From: Conus ventricosus
Lineage: Eukaryota > Mollusca > Gastropoda > Neogastropoda > Conidae
DNA length: 64,000 nucleotides
Assembly (NCBI GenBank): GCA_018398815.1
Contig: CM031616.1
Coordinates: forward strand, 73,088,116 to 73,152,115
Direction: 5' to 3'
The notes beneath the pieces are model-generated. The model made no database searches and had not been told where the DNA came from. It saw nothing but the letters and a program-made list of their open reading frames with translations. A program made the translations under genes and the position numbers. Below, piece after piece: positions 35,734 through 46,214 of this stretch; positions within the stretch are counted from its first letter, which is position 1; the number at the start of each line of letters is the position of its first letter.

Positions 35734-36165
35734 TGAGAGAGAGAGAGTGAGAGTCTTTGTGTGTACTGAAGATACTGCTTTATTTCTGTCTCTGCATGTG
35801 CATGTGTGAGAAAGGAGGATATGTTGTGTATGTGTGTGTGCGTGTGCGCAAGAGGGGGTTGTGTGCATGCACATGTATCCATGGAAACACGTGCAGTTTG
35901 ATCGGTAATTGAATATGAAGGAATGGTCAAGTTTGAAGTTACCTGTAGTAACTGTATCATAATGTTTGAAGGGCAAAAGCTGAAGACTGTACATTCCTCC
36001 CGAACTGAAGTGGAGGGTGATGCTTTTTTGTTGATTTGCTGTTTACTGGTTCAGTGAAGTAGACTTCTGTAATCAATGGCTCTATTTCTTTCCTCAGTCT
36101 TGCCAGATTGCTGTGATGTTGTTTACATTTATTGAAGTGTGTGTGTGTGTGTGTGTTGTCCCCAG
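35349..36165. repeat. Intron with (GT)n microsatellites
   Basis: GT runs lie at about 35,385-35,450, 35,640-35,730 and 36,138-36,156. Between them, related ~150-bp segments repeat AGTGTGTACTGAAGATACTG and ACTGCTTTATTTCTGTCTCT. The last GT run is only about ten bases from the next acceptor. Confidence 0.93.
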
Positions 36166-36229
36166 TATAACAAGCAGCACATACTTCCACTGGAAAATAT
36201 CAAACTGGAAAATGTGGAGGATGAAGGCA
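36166..36229 (+). CDS. PLEKHF2: Phafin-2 PH-domain exon 2
   Basis: It follows GTCCCCAG and stops before GTGAGT. It reads YNKQHILPLENIKLENVEDEG and one extra base, which pairs with the next exon to give asparagine. It continues the middle of the PH domain directly after the KKK of the previous exon. All bases fit the reading frame without correction. Confidence 0.95.
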
Positions 36230-37074
36230 GTGAGTACTTATTTTCTGTTCCTTTTGCTGTGCGCCCAGTCTTTTAGCTCAGGAGTGTTGCTGGTGTTTCC
36301 TCATTGCTTATTCAGACCAGCCTGTCCATACTCTTTTGGCGTATTTTGTGTGCCATTTTACACAGAATATGATGATACATATATCGCAAATGAAAAAATT
36401 TGCCAGGCAAAAATTCAAAGCAGTTTCGTTTTGTACACTACATTTGACATTGCTTGATAATGATATGACAAGTGAACACAACATTACCAAATGTGACTAG
36501 ACCGATGAAATATTAGATTTGAGTATCTGTTGAAAGTGCTTCAGAAGGAAAGTGAAAGACAAATTTGTTTGTTGTTGAAAAATACACCTGTTTATGTGAG
36601 AAAGTACACCGTAAACAGTTTTTGGGTTGCCAGATCTATTTAATGTGCAACCCTTGTGAAGGGGTTCAGAAGTGAATTCACCTTGCGTGCTCCTGATGAC
36701 AGGAGTGTAAAGGCGATTCTTGTGTAGTTTATATTTTGCACCTTTACCAGTGGGACTTCACATAGTTTGTTATCCTTATTTGTTTCTTCATGCATTTATT
36801 ATTTAATTGTACATGTATCAGTTCATTCAGTAACTGATTGAGACACACAGGAAGAGTCAGTTCTGTACCGTTAGAAGGGTTTTGTTCTTGGCCTTGTTAG
36901 ATGTGATTAAGTGGCTGTTTTATTCAACAATTGAAGTGCCTTTTCTTATTAAATATTTCCTTTGTTCTCAATAGTAGTACAGAGAAACTCTAGGGAGAGC
37001 GTGACAGCAGAAGGCATTCAGAGAAGAGTTTTTTGGGGAAAAAAGAGACTGTTCTTACTAGTATGCTGATATAT

Positions 37075-37122
<48 letters not shown>

Positions 37123-37275
37123 TAACTTGCATATAAAAACCCACTTACAGACCTACACACACACACACACACACGCACACGCACACACACACATGCTTTG
37201 TTCAAAGTGGAAACTAGTGAGTCATGTCAGATATATTTCATTTTGTGTCAGTTGAACCTAAAAACTGTTGACCAG
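36230..37275. other. Intron, with (CA)n near its end
   Basis: No gene signal. (CA)n runs are at about 37,078-37,120 and 37,156-37,192, shortly before the next acceptor. Confidence 0.8.
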
Positions 37276-37401
37276 ATTTACGAAATGGCTGGAAGATCAT
37301 CAACCCCAGCAAGTCCTTCGTGGTGTACGCCGCCACGGCCACAGAGAAGAAGGAGTGGATGGCTCACATCAAGACCTGCGTCAGTGAGCTGCTGACAAAA
37401 C
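37276..37401 (+). CDS. PLEKHF2: Phafin-2 PH-domain exon 3
   Basis: Acceptor TGACCAG, donor GTTAGT. With the split codon it reads NLRNGWKIINPSKSFVVYA, then ATATEKKEWMAHIKTCVSEL. This is the end of the PH domain, including the C-terminal helix with its conserved tryptophan (KEWM). It ends with one base of an arginine codon. The residues match Phafin-2 (RNGW, KSF, YAATATEK, EWM) without a frameshift. Confidence 0.95.
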
Positions 37402-38835
37402 GTTAGTGCCCTGGATTTTGTTTGTTTCCCCTCCCCCCCCCCCCCCCCCTAGTTTGCCCACTGTCCAGACATGAGACTTTTCAGGTCTTAGCCTGAATGC
37501 AGGCTGTCTACAAGTTTTCAGTGCTTTTCTGAAATGCGCTTTGAGAATTTAGTGAGATATGCAGACTTGTTTACCCTTACGATTTTGCTGTAATTTTTAC
37601 GGAAAAATGCCCCCCCCCCCCCCCCCAAAAAAAAAAAAAAAAAAAAAAATTACAGGAAAAAAATCAAAGAAAGAAAATTGTGAAACATGAAGTTTTGTAT
37701 GCTACCGTTTCGGTCAAAAGCAGTAAGAAGACATTTCGCAGCATGCCTTGCGTCTTTTACCTTGTCAAAGATGGCGACGAAGCGATCTTACACTCCAACG
37801 GCCGGCTCTTCCAAATCTTCAACAGTTGCTAAAGTATTGCGAGTATGAAGATTACAGTTGTTTTTTGTTGTTGTTTTTTTCAAATTCAGGTTTTTGTCTC
37901 AGATATTACAGGTACACAAATTTGGGGTAAACAGGTCTGGATATGTATGAAAAATTAGATCCATCAGGTTTCAGGTTCTCATCCGGTCTGTTGTTGGCTT
38001 CTGCCTGCACCTTCACTCTCGTTTGGTCCAAAGATCTGTGGGTTCAAAACATTTCAAAGACTGGTGAAAGAATTGGCAAGAAACGTTGACAAGGCTGCAG
38101 GCATCAAGAATTATTAGAATGCAGGACGGCATCGGCGTACCACCAACCTCATCATAGTTTACAAATCAGAGGTGAAGCGGGGGAGAAAGAAGTTCCAATT
38201 TCAGGGGACGTCACACTCTGACCCCTCGAAGCATGCCCCCTGAACCTGTGGCTCAGCGCCAGCCCCTGGACCCTCTGAAAAACATTCAGGGTTTTTCCAC
38301 CTGCTCAGGTCTCATGTCTGACTGCTGCTTAGTCTTTTGTGGTGTCATTGCCCCCACTGAAGAGGTTGTGTTTTTGGCCACATCTGTTGTTTGTTTGTTT
38401 GTCTGTTTACAAGATAAGCAAAAACCAAAGAACTGATGGTGAGAAAATGTGTCAGAAACATGGAATGCTGCCCATGGATGAGTTCACAAAGTTTTGGTGT
38501 GGTTCTGAGGTGGTTATTATGAAAAGAAGTACTTACATAACACCTATCCTCCATGGTGGTGTTTACACAGCGGGCATCCTACCTGGGTAGAGCCGACTGA
38601 AGAGCTGCCCGCTGGCACTACATTCAGTCATTTCCCGTGTCATTCAGTCTGTCAGTTGATCAGGTTTTTTTTCATTCATGTTTTCATTCTTTCAGCGTAT
38701 GCTAGGTGTACAGTGTCATCCACATCAGCAGCTAAACTAGCCATCTCGTCCTAAAGTTGGTTATGGGATGTGTGTGTGTGCAAGATGCTGTGCATGCGTT
38801 CAGACACAGAACCACGGTATATAGTCTCATTCAAA
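37402..38835. other. Intron, mostly unassigned
   Basis: Homopolymers (poly-C near 37,431-37,450; poly-C then poly-A at about 37,609-37,650). At 37,768 a 25-codon frame starts ATGGCGACGAAG but ends without splice support. Nothing else was recognised. Confidence 0.6.
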
Positions 38836-38837
38836 GA

Positions 38838-38970
38838 ACTTTTGGGGGAGGTGGAGGTGGAACCAACGTAAACTCTAAGGAAAGAATTGCCAAGTACCGA
38901 AAAAGCCCAGTAGAGATTTGAACCCAAAAACCCAGGATCACTAGGCTCTCTACCAGCTGAGCAGTTAGGG
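38838..38970 (-). mobile_element. Second tRNA-headed SINE type, copy 1
   Basis: On the minus strand it has CTCAGCTGGTAGAGAGCCTA as an A-box region, GTGATCCTGGGTTTTTGGG, and TTCAAATCTCTACTGGGC as a B-box region. The same plan is seen at 51,235-51,320 on the plus strand. The head differs from the long SINE family. The 3' end was not defined. Confidence 0.6.
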
Positions 38971-39054
38971 CTCCCACATCAAAGGGTGGAGACAGCATCT
39001 GTTCAGCAAGATAATTTAAAAACAACCAATTTTAACCGATGTTGATGGACAGAT

Positions 39055-39320
39055 GAACTGTGTGCCCAGGATGATGTGGCTACATCTGGGTGTGGCTCTG
39101 TGGGACAGATGTGTCATGGTGTCCTGGATCCATTGGTTCTTTTGGACAGGTGTGTCAGGATGTGTCCTGGATCCATTGGCTGTGCAGGACAAATGTGTCA
39201 GGATGTGTCCTGGATCCAGTGGCTATGTAGGACAAATGTGTCAGGGTTTGTCTTGGATACGTTGGTTCTGAGGGACAGATGTGTCATGGTGTCTCCTGGA
39301 TCCATTGGACCTTTGTGTAG
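39055..39320. repeat. Degenerate repeat, ~45-50-bp unit, 5-6 copies
   Basis: Units share GGACAGATGTGTCATGGTGT and TCCTGGATCCATTGGTTCTG with substitutions and length changes. It lies in the intron between the PH and FYVE exons. Confidence 0.9.
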
Positions 39321-39796
39321 GTCGTTGCTCCATGAACAGCCCATGGTTTGCTGTCACTGTTGCGGTGGCCCATGTACAGATCGCCTACCATTCTGACTCT
39401 TGTAATGGCATAGTTTCCTCCCTTGCAGACATGCATTAGTTAATAAGATTTTTATCAAGAAAGTACCGCCAGGGATCCTACATACTGTAGAAGTTGGAAG
39501 GTTGATTATACTTTTTGGTTGGATGTTCAGCTGACATAATTTTCTGACAGAGCTGTATGAAGCATGCTGCATTGAACAAGGCCTTTGTCTGATGTTGAGC
39601 TTTTTGGATCATGAAAAGAGCAAATAGCCAGGCTTGATGCAAGTTAGGGATAAAAATGAGTGTGGTCTATCTGATGCGATCAACATATGTTTGAGTGTTT
39701 GCCCTTTCTGTTTGTTTTCTTGTTGTCAACGTACCTGGTTTACCTGTACTCCAGACTTTTAGTGATGTATATAGGGAAGGTCTGAGGCCAGCAAAG

Positions 39797-40681
39797 TTTT
39801 TTTTGTTTTTTTTTTGCTGTTCCATTTTCAGTGCCACCTCAGTGGCATTACACCTCCACAGCCCCGCCCGGCCCGCAGCAGCCCCGGCACCAGCAGTCCA
39901 CAAGGAGAAGTCAGAGTGAAGTCAAGAGGCAACCCACCGGAGGAGACATTGTGCTGGTGCCGAGTCGCGATGTTGTTCAGTGGCGCCTGTTCTGATCCAA
40001 CATACACAGGACACCACCTACTAAGCCCCCTACTGACAACAAAAATTGCTTAGTTGCGGAGCCGGCATGAGTGAACTCTCCTATGGAGAGCTCCACCACA
40101 TCTGTCCATGGACAGTCCACATGAACTTGCCGATACTGGTGACCCCGATATAATCTGTTCAAGACTATAGATGTGGAGAGGACATCAAAACTGAGGTCAC
40201 CTTGAGAGCAGGGCATGAAGGGCCACAGAGTTTGAGACTTTTTTTTTTTTAAATGCTGATCATTGAGAATGAAGATGATGCTACAGATTTCATTCCGGTT
40301 TGAGACTGCATGACAGGGCTGTTTTGCGTCAACCAGGCCAAAGAGATACAGACACATGCAGTGTTAGTCAGGAAATTTGAGCAACACTCTCAGAAACGCA
40401 TCCATTAAATGGATGAAACTCTGTGGTCCAAGTAGCAACACTCTCAGAAACGCATCCATTAAATGGATGAAACTCTGTGGTCCCAGTAGCAACACTGTCA
40501 GAAACGCATCCATTAAATGGATGAAACTCTGTGGTCCCCGTCTTCCCAGTTCAGCCCATAGCAAACTCAACTCGGGAATAGGAGCCAGTTGGGGCACAAA
40601 AATCCCACATGACTGATGAGAACCAATCTCATGAACTCCCTGCTGGGTGTCCGTGACTCTAACCACTTTGCCATGGCGGCT
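39797..40681 (-). mobile_element. Long tRNA-headed SINE, copy B, with target duplication
   Basis: On the minus strand it starts CCAGCCGCCATGGCAAAGTG (A-box region), then the conserved GAACTGGGAAGACGGGGACC block. It continues through the mid part (ACAGCCCTGTCATGCAG), the body with AAGGTGACCTCAGTTTTGAT, and ends ACAGCAAAAAAAAAAC. It is flanked by GGTCTGAGGCCAGCAAAG (39,779-39,796) and GGTCCGAGGCCAGCAAG (40,682-40,698), a ~17-bp target duplication with one substitution and one length difference. That makes it the best-defined copy and shows that the whole ~0.88 kb moved as one unit. A 54-bp segment within it is present three times (40,385-40,545). Confidence 0.88.
40385..40545. repeat. 54-bp segment tripled inside SINE copy B
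   Basis: Three near-identical units contain AGCAACACTCTCAGAAACGC and ATCCATTAAATGGATGAAAC. Copies A and D have this section once. The tripling is therefore a local tandem gain within the element. Confidence 0.93.
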
Positions 40682-40698
40682 GGTCCGAGGCCAGCAAG

Positions 40699-41171
40699 AT
40701 GGTGTGGCAGTTCCTGGCCCTTTGTGGTCTGCTGAGCTATAAGCAACATTACCTTACCTGGTGTGGCAGTTCCTGGCCCTTTGTGGTCTGCTGAGCTATA
40801 AGCAACATTACCTTACCTGGTGTGGCAGTTCCTGGCCCTTTGTGGTCTGCTGAGCTATAAGCAACATTACCTTACCTGGTGTGGCAGTTCCTGGCCCTTT
40901 GTGGTCTGCTGAGCTATAAGCAACATTACCTTACTGGTGTGGCAGTTCCTGGCCCTTTGTGGTCTGCTGAGCTATAAGCAACATTACCTTACCTGGTGTG
41001 GCAGTTCCTGGCCCTTTGTGGTCTGCTGAGCTATAAGCAACATTACCTTACCTGGTGGGGCAGTTCCTGGCCCTTTGTGGTCTGCTGAGCTATAAGCAAC
41101 ATTACCTTACCTGGTGTGGCAGTTCCTGGCCCTTTGTGGTCTGCTGAGCTATAAACAACATTACCTTACCT
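40699..41171. repeat. Minisatellite, ~59-bp unit, 8 copies, derived from a LINE tail
   Basis: The unit is GGTGTGGCAGTTCCTGGCCC, then TTTGTGGTCTGCTGAGCTAT and AAGCAACATTACCTTACCT. The array continues at 42,793-42,925 after an inserted DNA transposon. The more divergent units there (ATGGCCCTTTGCGGTCGGCT, GGGCTATAAACATTA) closely match the 3' tails of the I/Nimb-like LINEs in this window. Confidence 0.93.
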
Positions 41172-41383
41172 CAGGGATGAAAACTCCTCCGCCGTTTCCG
41201 CCGTCTCCGCCGTTATTTTTTCGCATCTCCGCCGAAAGAAAAAGTCTCCGCCGAAAAATTATTCGAAGAATGATGCTCAGAAACGATCTCAACTGGTCTG
41301 CACCGTGAATTTCTTCTCTGTCGGTAATGTTCTCAAACGGCGTAGTTCTCATTCTGTTTCCTTCCAGTATCATTTCTCATCAT

Positions 41384-41728
41384 GGCGTCGATTCACAGTG
41401 AGAGTTTGCCGCCAGCGAGTGCAAACAAAACGGAAAAAAAAAAAGAAAGAAGTATGTGAACCACTAGAAGACCGAGTGGCAGCAGAAGAACGTGTGTGAC
41501 CGCAGAGTCGCGGATGTAATAAGAAAACATGACAAAGACGGCGAATTTGAAGTGTTTTGCGAGCCTTGCCAAAAACATGTCTACTTTGGTAGTCGTGGCT
41601 TTGTGGCAATCAGAGATCACATCGAGCGTCCCAGTCACCAACAGAAAATGTGTGTGTTTCCCACACCATTACAGCATGTTTTCAGATCATTGGGTATGCA
41701 ACAATCTACGTTTAATTTCCAAAGATAG
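41384..41728 (+). pseudogene. Zinc-finger protein fragment inside the DNA transposon
   Basis: An ATG at 41,384 opens MASIHSESLPPASANKTEK, then a poly-A/K run where the frame changes. From about 41,492 the frame reads DVIRKHDKDGEFEVFCEPC, then QKHVYFGSRGFVAIRDHI and ERPSHQQKM, ending TAG at 41,726. The spacing C-x2-C-x16-H-x5-H is that of a C2H2/BED-like finger. Such fingers often stand at the N-terminus of hAT-type transposases and their captured relatives. No catalytic domain follows. A frameshift in the A-run and the early stop make it a likely remnant, but a short DNA-binding protein is possible. Confidence 0.5.
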
Positions 41729-41848
41729 TTTGACTCCTACTGTAAGTACTTCCACTCGTAGAGTCTTCAAAGCAAGGAATAATAATAATCAGCTTGTTGA
41801 TTGGGGCCGTCAATTGGATGATGATGATGATGAAACGTCAAATTGACG

Positions 41849-42273
41849 AAAAGAATATAAAAGAACAAATGACATCAAAATAAACTGATGTCACAACAGT
41901 ATTGTGTAACACTTTTCCCCTGGTATAATGCAAACGTTTGCTACATTTGTTAGGTGTCTGCTAACAGCCCCCCTATGAAATCCTTTTCACCAGCCCACTC
42001 CCCCCACTACCTATACACTTCCTCTACTCCTCCTCCTTCTCCCCCAACCCCACCCTCACCCCACAACACACATACCCCACACACTTCGCCCCCTCCCCGT
42101 CCCCACCTCACACACACACACACACAAACACCCCCCCCCCCCCCACACACACACACACACTTGTCAAGAGGGGGGGGGATATGATTAGTTGTAAGAGGGA
42201 AGTTGGGGGGGGGGGGGGGGTACTGTTGTGACATCAGTTTGTTTTTATGTCATTTGTTCTTTTATGTTCTTTT
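41849..42273. repeat. ~53-bp inverted repeat flanking a low-complexity loop
   Basis: The left arm (41,849-41,901) contains AAGAACAAATGACATC, then AACTGATGTCACAACAGTA. The right arm (42,221-42,273) is its inverse with about four mismatches. The ~320-bp spacer has C-rich, CA and G runs. It lies within the DNA transposon and may be a nested element with its own inverted ends. Confidence 0.85.
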
Positions 42274-42792
42274 TTGTGTTTAGTGTTTCCTGACGAAGGG
42301 TCTAAGGCCCAAAAGCTTCAGTTTTTTTTAAAAAAAAGACTTCAAAGTAATCATTTTTTCATATTGTGTTTATTGAAGTCTAGCAGTCGTTTTCATACAT
42401 CTGATTTACTTAGTTTGATTTCCCACTCTGATTTACTTATCTACAGGCCTTATTCTTTATGTCCTGAAAGCACTGTTTGTCAAATTTTCTTTAGCTAGAG
42501 TTCTGAGGATTCATCATACTAAATGTTTGTCTCAATTGACATAGTTTCTTTCCACATCAGTCTCAGTCTTCATGGTGTTGAAAGCTGTTCTATAGAATGA
42601 GTTGTTTAGAAGCAAGAAAGTGATTTCTAAAGATTTTTATGCCATATTTAATACAAAATATGCTTCAGCTTCAGGGGGCGCCACCCCCTGACCCCGCCGG
42701 GCTGTTGCCCATGTACCCCACTGGGGGCCCATGGTGAACCCCCAGATCCCCGCCAATCTCCTCTTTTTTTTTAAAAACTGTTTTCATCCCTG

Positions 42793-42926
42793 TTACCTGG
42801 TGTGGCCATTTATGGCCCTTTGCGGTCGGCTGGGCTATAAACATTACGTTACCTGGTGTGGCCGTTTATGGCGCTTTGCGGTCAGCTGAGCTATAAGCAA
42901 CATTACCTCACCTGGTGTGGCAGTTT
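42793..42926. repeat. Continuation of the LINE-tail minisatellite
   Basis: Two and a half further units of the 40,699-41,171 array, more diverged and closer to the LINE tail than the units on the left. The DNA transposon separates the two parts. Confidence 0.9.
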
Positions 42927-43122
42927 GATGGAAAGGGCTTGTTGCTGTGAGGCTGGGAGAAAGGGAGGCCACTCAGAATACACTTCTGAAGTGTGAATGT
43001 GCTTTTTGGTGTGTGTGTGTGTGTGTTTGAAGCGTAGTCTTCCAGGTAGTGTGAAGATAGAGGGGCAGACACGTGATGACTGAGGGACCATGTGACGGTC
43101 AGTTGTGTGCTGGTGGTTTCAG

Positions 43123-43232
43123 GTGGCATGGCCCAGAATCACCTGGAAGATTCTCCAGTGTGGGTGCCTGATTCGGACACGAAGACCTGCATGCACTGCA
43201 AAAAGTCGGAGTTCACCCTCATCAACAGGAGG
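43123..43232 (+). CDS. PLEKHF2: Phafin-2 linker and first half of the FYVE finger
   Basis: Acceptor GGTTTCAG, donor GTAGGT. With the split arginine codon it reads RGMAQNHLEDSPVWVPDSD, then TKTCMHCKKSEFTLINRR. WVPDSD is the WxxD motif that starts FYVE domains. CMHC supplies the first zinc-binding pair. The exon ends in RR, the start of the R(R/K)HHCR core that binds PI3P. The core is thus split by the intron, with HHCRHCG on the next exon. No frameshift is seen. Confidence 0.95.
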
Positions 43233-43980
43233 GTAGGTACAGGGGTTGGGAACGCAGTGTGAGTTCTGTGCACATTGATTGGTACTGGTGCATGGAATGT
43301 AAGATGAGCTCTGTGAAAAATGGTGGGTGAAAGGAGTTCTGTGAGTTGTGTGGAAAGTGACGGTACAGATGTTTATGGCATTTCCGTTTGTAAGATGGTT
43401 TTTAGAGGGAAATAGTGTGATTTTCATGCATATAACCAGCATTTATGGAAATAATTGCTTATTTTGGTGAACGAAATCTTGATATGTATGTAAATAATTT
43501 GTTTTATATGTATATAATGGATGGTTAGTTTTTCAGCTGAAACAATTCATCATTTGTGTGTAAAGGAGCACACAGTCTTTTATAGCAGACGCTATTAGAA
43601 CCTACCTGCTTGGCCCCTACACAGTAATCACATACCCAGTGACCTGCTTACTGCAGACAGTTGTGTAATGGCCATTCAAATTGGAATTGCTGCCATAAGA
43701 GTGAAAAGCCCATTGTCGTTTTTTTTCCAGACATGGCTTCAGTTTTCTTACCGTTTCTTCAAAATCTCTATCACTTTTCCACAAGAGCTCTCACACACGG
43801 TCTCGGATATCAAGCTCACTGTCAACCTCATCTATCATCTGAGTTGTCTAGACCCCAACAGTCATCTCTCATGCAAACACACCTCTATAGTATCAGGTTA
43901 ACCCTTGTACAAACATTTTCCCAGTTTGAAAAAAGGTTAAAGAAAAAAGACAGAAAAAAAAAGAAGAAAAAAATGACAAA
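43233..43980. other. Intron, unassigned
   Basis: No motif was recognised. There is an A-rich run near 43,935-43,970, just before the next minisatellite. Confidence 0.6.
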
Positions 43981-43984
43981 TTAG

Positions 43985-44935
43985 CATTTGTTTCTGATCC
44001 ATAGGATCCGAGTCCATAATGCGTAGCTGCCAGTCCCCCCAATGTTTCTGATCCACAGGATCTGAGTCCAGTAATGCGTAGCTGCCAGTCCTCCCAATGT
44101 TTCTGATCCACAGGATCTGAGTCCAGCAATGCATAGCTGCCAGTCCCCCCAATGTTTCTGATCCATAGGATCCGAGTCTAGCAATGCGTAGCTGCCAATC
44201 CCCCCAATGTTTCTTATCCACAGGATCTGAGTCCAGTAATGAGTAGCTGCCAGTCCTCCCAATGTTTTTGATCCATAGATCTGAGTCCAGTAATGCGTAG
44301 CTGCCAGTCCCCCCAATGTTTCTGATCCATAGGATCTGAGTCCAGCAATGCATAGCTGCCAGTCCCCCCAATGTTTCTGATCCATAGGATCTGAGTCCAG
44401 CAAGGCGTACCTCCCAGTCCCCCCAATGTTTCTGATCCATAGGATCTGAGTCCAGTAATGTGTAGCTGCCAGTCCTCCTAATGTTTCTGATCCATAGGAT
44501 CTGAGTCCAGTAATGCATAGCTGCCAGTCCCCCAATGTTTCTGATCCATAGGATCTGAGTCCAGTAATGCGTAGCTGCCAGTCCCCCCAATGTTTCTGAT
44601 GCACAGGATCTGAGTCCAGTAATGCGTAGCTGCCAGTCCACCCAATGTTTCTTATCCACAGGATCTGAGTCCAGTAATGCATAGCTGCCAGTCCCACCCG
44701 ATGTTTCTGATCCAGAGGATCTGAGTCCAGTAATGCGTAGCTGCCAGTTCCCCCAATGTTTCTGATCCACAGGATCTGAGTCCAGCAAGGCGTACCTCCC
44801 AGTCCCCCCAATGTTTCTGATCCACAGGATCTGAGTCCAGTAATGCGTAGCTGCCAGTCACCCCAATGTTTTCTGATCCATGGGATCTTGAGTCCAGTAA
44901 TGCGTAGCTGCCAGTCCCCCCAATGTTTCTGCAAT
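43985..44935. repeat. Minisatellite, ~54-bp unit, about 17 copies
   Basis: The unit is GTTTCTGATCCATAGGATCT, then GAGTCCAGTAATGCGTAGCT and GCCAGTCCCCCCAAT. 54 is a multiple of three, so antisense frames of 280-317 codons appear (WTQILWIRNIGG and similar). They are repeat read-through, not a gene. The array lies in the intron that splits the FYVE finger. Confidence 0.98.
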
Positions 44936-45404
44936 TTCTCAACTTAAGAAGGTGTTTCACAAATCCTGAATTATAAAAAAGAAACAGAAAAAAAATCCTG
45001 AACGTCAAAATTTTTGTTAGGAAATGTGAAGTTGGGGTCATTTAAAAAAAAATTATGGATGATATAAGTACTACAGAGTAAAGCCCAAATGGTATTATGT
45101 AGATGATGGCATTTATATGTATGGAAAATGCATATTCTTTTTAAACTGTGCGCGTATTGTCCGAATCACAAGAGGGAAGAAGTGCTTCTGATCGAAAGCT
45201 GAACTGCATCCTCCTCGGCCCACCTCACCCCTTCATTCCTGGTGCCTGAAGTTTGACTGCAGAAGGTTGGCACCCATGACAGTGTCCGGTTGACTCTTAC
45301 AAACTTTTCACCAATTTGGAAAAAAAGAATATCGTCTTGTTTTGCTGATTTATGGTTCTGAGAAAAGTAATGTGTGGATTTTTTAAAATGTCTGTATACA
45401 TGTT
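44936..45404. other. Intron, unassigned
   Basis: No recognisable feature between two minisatellites. Confidence 0.6.
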
Positions 45405-46130
45405 GGTTTCCCTCAAAGGTCAGGGTGTGTGTGGGCTGATGATTGTCACCATGATGTGTGGGTATTTTAATACCTGTACCCTCAAAGGTCACCTGTACCC
45501 TCAAAGGTCAGGTGGTGTGCCTGCTGATGATTGTCACCATGATGTGTGGGTATTTTCTACCTGTAACCTCAGAGGTCAGGTGGTGTGCCTGCTGATGATT
45601 GTCACCATGATGTATGGGTATTTTAATACTCTACCCTCAAAGGTCACCTGTACCCTCAAAGGTCAGGTGGTGTGCCTGCTGACGATTGTCACCATGATGT
45701 GTGGGTATTTTCTACCTGTAACCTCAAAGGTCACCTGTGCCCTCAAAGGTCAGGTGGTGTCTGCTGATGATTGTCACCGTGGCGTGTGGGTATTTTCTAC
45801 CTGTAACCTCAAAGGTCAGGTGGTGTGCCTGCTGATGATTGTCACCTTGATGTGTGGGTATTTTAATACCTGTACCCTCAAAGGTCAGGTGGTGTGCCTT
45901 CTGATGATTGTCACCGTGATGTGTGGGTATTTTCTACCTGTAACCTCAAAGGTCAGGTGGTGTGCCTTCTGATGATTGTCACCATGATGTGTGGGTATTT
46001 TCTACCTGTAACCTCAAAGGTCAGGTGGTGTGCCTGCTGATGATTGTCACCGTGATGTGTGGGTATTTTCTGCCTGTAACCTCAAAGGTCAGGTGGTGTG
46101 CCTGCTGATGATTGTCACCATGATCTCAGG
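45405..46130. repeat. Minisatellite, ~68-bp unit, about 10 copies
   Basis: The unit is CCTCAAAGGTCAGGTGGTGT, GCCTGCTGATGATTGTCACC, ATGATGTGTGGGTATTTTCT and ACCTGTAA. Some units carry an additional CACCTGTACCCTCAAAGGT, giving alternating longer forms. Confidence 0.97.
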
Positions 46131-46214
46131 AAGGAGACATACCATTCCCTTGGACCCTCGGTGAAATAGGATCACTGATTTGCCTTCCTGAGAAGTGGGC
46201 TGCTCTGTATTCCA

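Larger units (their letters stand above)
41172..42792. mobile_element. hAT-like DNA transposon with 13-bp inverted ends
   Basis: The left end CAGGGATGAAAAC (41,172-41,184) is exactly inverted at the right end GTTTTCATCCCTG (42,780-42,792). TTACCT is present on both sides (41,166-41,171 and 42,793-42,798), consistent with a 6-bp target duplication. Removing the element and one TTACCT restores a continuous minisatellite unit. CAGGG ends resemble hAT elements, although 8 bp is the usual hAT duplication, so the superfamily is inferred. At 1621 bp it is too short for a full transposase and holds only a zinc-finger fragment. It is probably non-autonomous. Confidence 0.85.

Noticed and set aside
37768..37845. 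A first exon of another gene (ATGGCGACGAAG, 25 codons)
   Set aside because: It ends in a stop without a donor, lies in a Phafin-2 intron, and has no recognisable continuation.
43937..44934. Minus-strand frames of 283 and 317 codons with a regular WTQILWIRN repeat, like a repeat protein
   Set aside because: They are translations of a 54-bp minisatellite, with frame changes between units and no start or splice context.
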